Below are positions 1-5,215 of a DNA stretch of 5,215 nt, one piece after another. The position numbers and the translations under genes are program-made. Below the pieces are notes generated by a model. It was not told the DNA's origin and did not search any database. It was given only the letters and a program-made list of their open reading frames with translations. Source of the stretch: an uncultured Mollicutes bacterium (GTDB taxonomy: Bacteria > Bacillota_I > Bacilli_A > Acholeplasmatales > Anaeroplasmataceae); NCBI GenBank assembly GCA_937905855.1, contig CALCWU010000019.1:1-5215 (forward strand), written 5' to 3'. The first letter of the stretch is position 1, and the number at the start of each line of letters is the position of its first letter.

Positions 1-435
1 CATATCTGCAAGCTTTTCCTTACCGCTTGGAGTTTTAGCACTACAAATAAATTGATATAATGATTTTTTACCAAAAATATCTAGGTCATGCTCCTTATCA
101 GTCTTTAAATATTTAATGCCGTTATCACTAAATTGCATCCATTTCCCATTATCTCTATAAAGATATTCATCTAATACAGAATTGATTAAATCTAAACTTT
201 TTCTCTTTTTAAAGAAACGAGAGTAATACGCTCCTATTAAAGCAAATAAAATTCCACATACTATTAAAAGATAATAATAAATATTTTGCTTTAAGCTAAT
301 TCCACAGATAAGAAAAATTATCGCTATAATTACTATTACTAGTCTTATCTTTGAAAAGCTATCACACCTTTTATTTATATTTTCTAATTCTATGTTATTA
401 TTTTTCTTAATATTTTTTATTTCATCAATTTTCAT
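1..435 (-). CDS. Membrane-anchored MutS-family ATPase, N-terminal part (cut by left edge)
   Basis: The first 145 codons of a gene that runs off the left edge, read from ATG at 433-435; the frame is open throughout. Residues 1-28 are charged and Lys/Asn-rich. Two hydrophobic helices follow at about 30-49 and 53-73, with basic residues outside both (KR at 22-23, FFKKRK at 74-79), so both ends should face the cytoplasm. A short linker leads to DLDIFGKKSLYQFI (117-130) and a following TPSGKEKLAD. From memory this is the signature of the roughly 600-residue MutS-related proteins whose two-helix anchor precedes the MutS clamp and ABC-type ATPase domains; both of those domains would lie outside the window. 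These proteins are annotated as mismatch repair but lack the mismatch-recognition domain, and I know of no settled function. The start has no Shine-Dalgarno in the usual place (see the hairpin at 443-469). An in-frame TTG at 478-480 would add 15 residues but also lacks a good RBS. Family call fairly sure, function not. Confidence 0.75.
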   Translation of the reverse strand, partial: MKIDEIKNIKKNNNIELENINKRCDSFSKIRLVIVIIAIIFLICGISLKQNIYYYLLIVCGILFALIGAYYSRFFKKRKSLDLINSVLDEYLYRDNGKWMQFSDNGIKYLKTDKEHDLDIFGKKSLYQFICSAKTPSGKEKLADM

Positions 436-442
436 AATTTCA

Positions 443-469
443 AAAGAGTCCAGTAAACCTAGACTCTTT
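443..469 (-). promoter_or_regulatory. Hairpin between glgP and the MutS-like gene
   Basis: On the minus-strand RNA, AAAGAGUCUAG (469-459) pairs with CUGGACUCUUU (453-443) around the 5-nt loop GUUUA. This gives 11 bp including one U-G wobble. The wobble becomes an A-C mismatch on the plus strand, so the structure belongs to the minus-strand transcript. Only UUUUG follows the stem, which makes it at best a weak Rho-independent terminator for glgP. It also sits exactly between a Shine-Dalgarno-like AAGGA (469-473) and the ATG at 433-435. Looping it out would leave 7 nt between them, a normal spacing. The pairing is certain; which role it plays is inference. Confidence 0.6.
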
Positions 470-483
470 CCTTTCTTCAATTA

Positions 484-2904
484 TTAGTATTTAATAACAA
501 TAGGCTTTGTATGCCAAATTTCATCATTATATTGACGAATTGTACGATCTGATGTAAAGAAACCACTCTTAGCAGTATTTACAATTGACATATGTAACCA
601 TTTCTCTTGGTCCTTATATAATTCATTAGCTCTTTCTTGAGCTTTAACATAAGAATCGAAATCCTTTAATACAAAATAATGATCACCATATAATAAATTA
701 TCACGAATTACACTAAATTCATCAGGAGCAACATTTGTGAAGAAGCCATTTGTTAATTGGTCAATAACCTCATGAAGACGTGGATCATTATTATAAATAT
801 CCATTGGATTATATCCACCTTCACGATAAATCTTATTAACCTCATCTGAATTCATTCCAAATATTATCATATTATCATCGCCAACTAAATCATGAATTTC
901 AACATTAGCACCATCCATAGTACCAATAGTGATTCCACCATTCATCATAAACTTCATATTTCCTGTACCTGAAGCTTCCTTAGATGCAGTTGAAATTTGT
1001 TCAGAAAGGTTAGCAGCTGGCATAATTGTTTCAGCATATGTAACATTATAATTTACAACAAATACTACCTTTAATAAATTATTTGTTTCATAATCGTTAT
1101 TAACCTTATCAGCAATGGTATTAATTAGCTTAATTACCTTTTTAGCAAAGAAATAGCCTGGAGCTGATTTCGCACCAAAAATAAATGTATGAGGATGATA
1201 ATTAGCCATAAACTCCTTATCAGATTTTAATCTATTATAAATGTACATAATATGTAATGCGTTCATTAATTGACGTTTATATTCATGTAATCTTTTAACC
1301 TGAATATCAAATATTGAATGAACATCAATACTTACACCCTGAGAATTATAGATTTTATTAGCAAGCTCTTTTTTTCTTGCAAGCTTCATTTGAGCAAATA
1401 ATGCTTGAACCTTCTTATCATCTGCATAAGGTAAAAGCTTTTCCATTAGACTTGGATTGCTAACCCATTCCTTACCGCAATATTCATTTAAAATCTCTGT
1501 AAGCTCTGGATTTGATTGAACAACCCAACGTCTATGAGTAATACCATTAGTCTTATTATTAAACTTACCAGGATAATAATCATTGAATACCTTCATTTCG
1601 ATATTCTTTAAAATTTCCGTATGTAGGGCTGCAACACCATTAACACTAAATGAACCTGCAATTGCGATATTAGCCATATGAACAAGGCCGTCCTTAATAA
1701 TAGCCATTTGGCTTGCTTGATAAGAATTATCACCATATTTTGCAGCTATTTCAATTAATAAACGACGATTAATCTCTTCAGTAATTGTATAGATTCTTGG
1801 TAATAATCTCATAAATAAAGATACTGGCCACTTCTCTAATGCTTCAGCTAAAATTGTGTGGTTTGTATATGCACAGCAATTCTTAGTAATATTCCATGCC
1901 TCATCCCACTCTAAATTTTCTTCATCAACTAATATACGCATTAATTCAGGAATAATTAAAGCAGGGTGCGTGTCATTGATATGGAAGCATACCTTCTCGC
2001 TTAAATTCTTAACAGTACCAAATCTCTTTTTATGATAGCGAATTGCCGAAATAACACCAGCTGAAACAAAGAAATATTGTTGCTTCAAACGAAGAAGCTT
2101 TCCTTCCTCTGTATCATCATTTGGATATAGCATTGAAGATATTTCTCTTAGCTTTGAATGATATGTAAAGGCATCATCAGGATATGTATTTGCAGGCTCT
2201 GCACTCCATAAACGAAGATTATTTACAACATGATTTCCATCACCAATAATTGGAATATCATAAGGGACAGCCTTAACATATTCAGCATCCTTATGTCTTA
2301 CAATAAGCTTACCCTTCTCACTATCCATTTCAATATAGCCAAAGAAAGGTATTTCTACTGCTTCTTCTGGCTTTCTAATTTCCCAAACATTAACATCCTT
2401 TAACCAACGATCTGGATGCTCTACTTGATAACCATTACGAATTCCTTGCTCAAAGAATCCATAACGATAACGAATACAGTTTCCATAAACTGGAAGTCCA
2501 AGGCTAGCAGCTGAATCCATAAAGCAAGCTGCAAGTCTACCAAGTCCACCATTACCAAGACCAGCATCTGTTTCTTGATGCTCAACCTCATTGATATCAA
2601 TGTCAAGCTCACTAAATGCTTGCTTTACAAGAGGATAAATTCCTGCATTCATTAAGTTATTTGTAATCATTCTTCCCATTAAAAATTCCATTGAGAAGTA
2701 GTATACCTTTTTTTCTTTATTTTCAAATTGTTTTTTAATTGTTTCGTGCCAATCTTTTGCGATATAATAACGAACCATCTCACCTAAAACAACATATTGC
2801 TGATAAGGTGTTGATTCTTTGAATTCTATTGCATATTTATTTTCAACATTAGAAATAAACGCTTTTTTAAATGAGGCAACACTTTTAAAATCTAAATCTT
2901 CCAT
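484..2904 (-). CDS. glgP: Glycogen/maltodextrin phosphorylase (GT35 family)
   Basis: This cytoplasmic, PLP-dependent enzyme removes terminal alpha-1,4 glucose units with phosphate to give glucose-1-phosphate. The 806 residues match the usual length of bacterial family members, and the protein looks intact. Family landmarks in order are GLGNGGLGRLAACFMDSAAS (115-134), HINDTHP (308-314), AYTNHT (345-350), KTNGITHRRW (451-460), VKRLHEYKRQ (536-545), GAKSAPGY (577-584) and EASGTGNMKFMMNG (643-656). By motif match to rabbit muscle phosphorylase, Lys651 holds PLP and Lys537, Arg538 and Lys543 contact phosphate. The short N-terminus lacks the phosphorylated Ser region of animal enzymes. ATG at 2902-2904 follows GGAGG by 6 nt. 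The gene ends in tandem in-frame stops, TAA TAA (486-481). It lies 42 nt after glgB, as in a glycogen operon, but also has its own promoter. Motifs cannot separate a preference for glycogen from one for maltodextrin; glgP is chosen because of the neighbouring glgB. Very sure of the family. Confidence 0.97.
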   Translation of the reverse strand: MEDLDFKSVASFKKAFISNVENKYAIEFKESTPYQQYVVLGEMVRYYIAKDWHETIKKQFENKEKKVYYFSMEFLMGRMITNNLMNAGIYPLVKQAFSELDIDINEVEHQETDAGLGNGGLGRLAACFMDSAASLGLPVYGNCIRYRYGFFEQGIRNGYQVEHPDRWLKDVNVWEIRKPEEAVEIPFFGYIEMDSEKGKLIVRHKDAEYVKAVPYDIPIIGDGNHVVNNLRLWSAEPANTYPDDAFTYHSKLREISSMLYPNDDTEEGKLLRLKQQYFFVSAGVISAIRYHKKRFGTVKNLSEKVCFHINDTHPALIIPELMRILVDEENLEWDEAWNITKNCCAYTNHTILAEALEKWPVSLFMRLLPRIYTITEEINRRLLIEIAAKYGDNSYQASQMAIIKDGLVHMANIAIAGSFSVNGVAALHTEILKNIEMKVFNDYYPGKFNNKTNGITHRRWVVQSNPELTEILNEYCGKEWVSNPSLMEKLLPYADDKKVQALFAQMKLARKKELANKIYNSQGVSIDVHSIFDIQVKRLHEYKRQLMNALHIMYIYNRLKSDKEFMANYHPHTFIFGAKSAPGYFFAKKVIKLINTIADKVNNDYETNNLLKVVFVVNYNVTYAETIMPAANLSEQISTASKEASGTGNMKFMMNGGITIGTMDGANVEIHDLVGDDNMIIFGMNSDEVNKIYREGGYNPMDIYNNDPRLHEVIDQLTNGFFTNVAPDEFSVIRDNLLYGDHYFVLKDFDSYVKAQERANELYKDQEKWLHMSIVNTAKSGFFTSDRTIRQYNDEIWHTKPIVIKY

Positions 2905-2910
2905 TTTTTT

Positions 2911-2915
2911 CCTCC
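2911..2915 (-). promoter_or_regulatory. Ribosome binding site of glgP
   Basis: GGAGG lies 6 nt upstream of the ATG at 2902-2904, with six A residues between. This fixes the phosphorylase start, and the encoded N-terminus has the expected family length. Confidence 0.9.
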
Positions 2916-2928
2916 ACTAAACACTAAA

Positions 2929-2957
2929 ATTATAGCATATTAAAATCTACTTATCAA
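2929..2957 (-). promoter_or_regulatory. Sigma-A promoter of glgP within the glgB-glgP junction
   Basis: On the minus strand, TTGATA (2957-2952, 5 of 6 to consensus) is separated by exactly 17 bp from a perfect TATAAT (2934-2929). TGC directly before the -10 box makes an extended -10 element (TGnTATAAT). The -35 box lies in the last codons of glgB (Ile-Asp-Lys), and the spacer covers the TAG stop at 2947-2949. Transcription should start near 2922-2925, giving a leader of about 20 nt that carries the glgP RBS. No operator is evident. This is the best promoter-like sequence I found in the window, but it is a sequence match only. Confidence 0.7.
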
Positions 2958-4872
2958 TTATATTATTAGCAGTTACTGCTTTTTTCTTCACATTTTTTTC
3001 ACATTTCATTTTAAACATACAAATACCAAGAGGTGGAATTGTAACAAATATTGAATTCATTGAATGCATATATTCCTTCTCCTCCTTATGGTTTCTTAAA
3101 GCCTTAGGATTAATTTTATTTGATCCACCATAAATGTCCTTATCACTATTAAAAATTTCATAATAGTTTCTTTTTCCAGGAACACCAATTTTATAATTTT
3201 CATAGGTATTAGGAGTTGCATTCATTACCACAACAATATGCTCATCAAATTTTTTAGAGAATCTAGCATAAACATAAAGGTTTTGGTTAGCATTATCAGC
3301 ATCTAAATATTTAAAGCCCATTGGATCATGATCTAAAGACCACATCGCTGGTTCATTTTTATACAAGGTAGTTAAATGCTTCATAAATAACAAGGCACTA
3401 TCATGAGCTGGGAATTTAAGTAAAACCCAATCGAGTTCATGCTGAAATGCCCATTCGGAAAATGGAGCCATTTCCTGTCCCATAAAAATAAGCTTCTTAC
3501 CAGGGTGAGTAATTGTGTATCCCATTAATAACCTAAAATTAGCAAATTTTTGCCAATAATCTCCAGGCATTTTATCAAGTAATGTCTTTTTACCATGTAC
3601 AACCTCATCATGAGATAATGGCAAAATAAATTGCTCACTATAATTATACATCATCGAAAATGTCAATTGATTATGATGATACTTTCGATAAATCGGATCA
3701 CGCTTAAAATAAGTAAGTGTATCATTCATCCAGCCCATATCCCATTTATAATTAAAGCCAAGACCGCCAATTGATGATGGCTTGGTCACGCCAGGATAAT
3801 CACTAGAATCCTCAGCCATCAGCAATACTCTATCATCATAGCCAAAAATAATTCTACTAAGCTCTCTTAAAAAATCACATGCACCTTTATTTTCACCGCG
3901 ATTTTTATTACCCATATAGTAAATAATGTTACTAACTGCGTCAACCCTAAAGCCATCAACATGATAATATTTTAGAAAAAACATTGCATTAGAATATAAA
4001 AATGATCTTGTGATTCCTTTACCTAAATCAAGATTAGCTGTACCCCATTCTAAATTTTCTCTAATGCTAGGATCAGGATAATCATATAAAGGTGTGCCAT
4101 CAAATAAATAAAGTCCATTTTCATCCTTACAAATATGGCCAGGAACCCAATCAAAAATAACCCCATAGCCTGCTTGATGAAGCATATCGACTAAATACAT
4201 TAAATCCTTAGGTGTACCATATCTAGAGGTAGCAGAATAATATCCTGTTCCCTGATAACCCCATGACGCATCTAATGGATGCTCGTAAACTGGCATAAAC
4301 TCAATATGAGTATAACCAAAATCCTTTAAATAATCAATTAGCATAGGAGCAAGCTCGCGGTAAGTATAATAGCCATTTTCTTCTTCACTTTTACGTTTCC
4401 ATGAGCCTAAATGAAGCTCATAAATAAGCATAGGCTTATCATAAACCTTTTGATGAGTGTACATCCAAAAATCATCATGCCAGTCATAGCCATTTATTTC
4501 ATAAACAATAGAATCCTTAAGTGGTCTTAAAGCACTATAAAAAGCATAAGGGTCACTTTTATATCTTTTTGAGCCATCAGGAAGAGTTAATTCATATTTA
4601 TATCGTTTATTTTCATAATCACCATCTAAATATAAATACCAAATTTTTGAGTTAATCTTCTTCATTTGACATTTTTCGGCATTAAAATCATTCCATTCGC
4701 CAATAATGCCAACATTTATAGCATTTGGAGCATATAAACAAAACTCACAGCCAACTTTTTTGCCAAATTCATCGTAGACTAAATGAGCACCAAAAACCTC
4801 GTATGCTCTTACATCATTACCTTGATCCAAGTAATATAAAAAGTTAGAATCAATTCTATCATAGATTCTCAT
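2947..4872 (-). CDS. glgB: 1,4-alpha-glucan (glycogen) branching enzyme, GH13
   Basis: This cytoplasmic enzyme cuts an alpha-1,4 glucan chain and rejoins it through an alpha-1,6 bond, making glycogen branches. At 641 residues it matches the short bacterial form without the extra N-terminal domain of E. coli GlgB (about 728). A CBM48-type beta-sandwich spans about 20-115, with YAPNAINVGIIGEWNDF at 47-63. The GH13 barrel spans about 140-510, followed by an all-beta C-domain. Motifs seen are YELHLGSW (151-158), DWVPGHI (241-247), DGFRVDAV (306-313; nucleophile Asp311), LMAEDSS (351-357; acid/base Glu354) and LSHDEVVHG (419-427; Asp422), so the catalytic triad is complete. Two oddities: the stretch after DAV is short (YMGNKNRGENKGA, 319-331), and a Lys-rich tail follows the C-domain (about 622-641). 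ATG at 4870-4872 follows AAGGAGG by 10 nt; the stop is TAG. It is first in the glgB-glgP pair. Very sure. Confidence 0.97.
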   Translation of the reverse strand: MRIYDRIDSNFLYYLDQGNDVRAYEVFGAHLVYDEFGKKVGCEFCLYAPNAINVGIIGEWNDFNAEKCQMKKINSKIWYLYLDGDYENKRYKYELTLPDGSKRYKSDPYAFYSALRPLKDSIVYEINGYDWHDDFWMYTHQKVYDKPMLIYELHLGSWKRKSEEENGYYTYRELAPMLIDYLKDFGYTHIEFMPVYEHPLDASWGYQGTGYYSATSRYGTPKDLMYLVDMLHQAGYGVIFDWVPGHICKDENGLYLFDGTPLYDYPDPSIRENLEWGTANLDLGKGITRSFLYSNAMFFLKYYHVDGFRVDAVSNIIYYMGNKNRGENKGACDFLRELSRIIFGYDDRVLLMAEDSSDYPGVTKPSSIGGLGFNYKWDMGWMNDTLTYFKRDPIYRKYHHNQLTFSMMYNYSEQFILPLSHDEVVHGKKTLLDKMPGDYWQKFANFRLLMGYTITHPGKKLIFMGQEMAPFSEWAFQHELDWVLLKFPAHDSALLFMKHLTTLYKNEPAMWSLDHDPMGFKYLDADNANQNLYVYARFSKKFDEHIVVVMNATPNTYENYKIGVPGKRNYYEIFNSDKDIYGGSNKINPKALRNHKEEKEYMHSMNSIFVTIPPLGICMFKMKCEKNVKKKAVTANNIIDK

Positions 4873-4882
4873 AAATTAAGAA

Positions 4883-4889
4883 CCTCCTT
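4883..4889 (-). promoter_or_regulatory. Ribosome binding site of glgB
   Basis: AAGGAGG, close to a full anti-SD match, lies 10 nt upstream of the ATG at 4870-4872 and fixes the branching enzyme start. The encoded N-terminus is the usual one for short-form GlgB. Confidence 0.9.
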
Positions 4890-4913
4890 AAAATTATGTC
4901 ATATCTTACCTAT

Positions 4914-4942
4914 ATTTTAACAAAAAAAACTACTTTTAACAA
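4914..4942 (-). promoter_or_regulatory. Putative sigma-A promoter of glgB
   Basis: TTGTTA (4942-4937, 4 of 6 to consensus) and TAAAAT (4919-4914, 5 of 6) are separated by exactly 17 bp on the minus strand. The predicted start is near A4907, leaving a leader of about 35 nt with the AAGGAGG site. The promoter sits just downstream of the recX terminator, where one is needed to drive glgB. An alternative -10, CATAAT (4898-4893), has only a 19-bp spacing to TTGTTA at 4923-4918. AT-rich sequence gives chance matches, so confidence is moderate. No clear CcpA cre box was seen. Confidence 0.5.
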
Positions 4943-4956
4943 CACTAAATTAACAA
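4915..4956 (-). repeat. Repeated TTGTTAA motif around the glgB promoter
   Basis: On the minus strand, TTGTTAAAA occurs twice exactly (4942-4934 and 4923-4915), and a shorter TTGTTAA occurs at 4956-4950. The offsets are 14 and 19 nt. The first full copy overlaps the -35 box and the second overlaps the -10 box. They could be binding sites for a regulator, or chance in AT-rich DNA; nothing in the window decides between these. Confidence 0.4.
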
Positions 4957-4990
4957 AAAAGCTAGATAAACAATATGTTACCTAGCTTTT
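4955..4990 (-). terminator. Rho-independent terminator after recX
   Basis: On the minus strand, AAAAGCTAG (4990-4982) pairs with CTAGCTTTT (4965-4957) and the run ends in six T (4960-4955). The inner part continues as GTAAC against GTT-AT with one bulged base, around an ATATT loop. It begins 19 nt after the recX stop and before the glgB promoter, so it separates the two transcription units. The plus strand also ends in TTTTATT, but no plus-strand gene is present to use it. Confidence 0.85.
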
Positions 4991-5009
4991 ATTAGAATAA
5001 ACCGCTATT

Positions 5010-5215
5010 TTATATAGAATTCAAGCATTCATTAATCAGCTGATAATTAAATCCTCTGTTAAGTAAAGCCCTTGTTAGCTCTTTTATATCCTTTTTATTA
5101 TTCTTCTTTAAGTATTTTCTAATCGACTCTTTATAAATTTCATCACTAATCGAATATACTAAGTTATTAATAATTTCGCTTTCAACCCTTGATTCCTTAA
5201 GCTTATATTCAATAA
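5010..5215 (-). CDS. recX: RecX-family regulator of RecA, C-terminal part (cut by right edge)
   Basis: The last 67 codons of a gene entering from the right edge, ending in TAA at 5010-5012. RecX proteins bind the RecA filament in the cytoplasm and usually inhibit it. The fragment looks entirely alpha-helical and fits the last two three-helix repeats of the family. It has KLKESRVESEIIN, then a run of SDEIYKESIRKYLKK, and ends with LTRALLNRGFNYQLINECL, matching the familiar RecX ending of the form L.RRGFSYDLI..VL. The stop position, soon after that last helix, is also typical. The N-terminal repeat and start lie outside the window. A terminator 19 nt downstream indicates it is the last gene of its own unit. 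The call rests on motif recall from a fragment; another helical-repeat protein is possible but less likely. Confidence 0.7.
   Translation of the reverse strand, partial: IEYKLKESRVESEIINNLVYSISDEIYKESIRKYLKKNNKKDIKELTRALLNRGFNYQLINECLNSI

Noticed and set aside
478..480. In-frame TTG as an alternative start of the MutS-like gene
   Set aside because: It adds 15 residues, but the upstream sequence has no Shine-Dalgarno, and the ATG start gives the expected charged N-terminus before the membrane helices. Kept only as an alternative.
2421..2612. A 63-codon open frame inside the phosphorylase gene
   Set aside because: It lies wholly within glgP in another frame, over the highly conserved GLGNGGLGRL region, and has no recognisable protein family.
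484..4872. Possible frameshift or stop-codon reassignment in the two large genes
   Set aside because: Both read through at normal family length with all key motifs in order, and the Trp codon checked in glgP is TGG, so there is no sign of disruption or of UGA coding for Trp.
4893..4923. Second possible glgB promoter, TTGTTA (4923-4918) with CATAAT (4898-4893)
   Set aside because: The spacer is 19 bp, and the start would fall close to the RBS, leaving a very short leader. The 17-bp pair upstream is better.
1..5215. CRISPR arrays, tRNA or rRNA genes, insertion sequences, riboswitches
   Set aside because: The window is nearly filled by four genes; the three gaps (42, 48 and 137 nt) hold only the promoters, RBSs, hairpin and terminator listed, and no such element was seen.

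Overview
This is an AT-rich window (about one third G+C by eye). All four genes lie on the minus strand, so transcription runs from high to low coordinates. The standard genetic code fits: the stops seen are TAA or TAG, and the Trp codon checked in glgP is TGG. Clean AGGAGG-type ribosome binding sites, RecX, a glycogen branching enzyme and phosphorylase, and a membrane-anchored MutS-like protein together suggest a low-GC Bacillota. A gut-type Erysipelotrichia or related Bacilli lineage is plausible, but that narrower placement is inference.

In transcription order: (1) the C-terminal 67 codons of a RecX-type RecA regulator, cut by the right edge, stop at 5010. (2) A Rho-independent terminator follows at 4955-4990. 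(3) A promoter and strong RBS lead into glgB, a full-length glycogen branching enzyme of 641 aa. (4) After 42 nt comes glgP, a full-length glycogen/maltodextrin phosphorylase of 806 aa. A near-consensus sigma-A promoter sits across the glgB-glgP junction, so glgP can be read with glgB or alone. (5) After 48 nt that contain an 11-bp hairpin comes the first 145 codons of a MutS-family ATPase with two N-terminal transmembrane helices, cut by the left edge.

GlgB makes alpha-1,6 branches and GlgP releases glucose-1-phosphate from the outer chains, so the pair acts on the same cytoplasmic polymer. The synthesis genes glgC, glgD and glgA and the debranching or transfer genes are absent from the window and must lie elsewhere if the pathway is complete. 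RecX and the MutS-like protein have no evident link to glycogen.

I found no novel multi-gene system. The points most worth a second look are the hairpin before the MutS-like gene, which may act as a weak terminator or bring a distant Shine-Dalgarno near the start codon; the promoter inside the glgB-glgP junction; and the shortened loop after the GlgB nucleophile.
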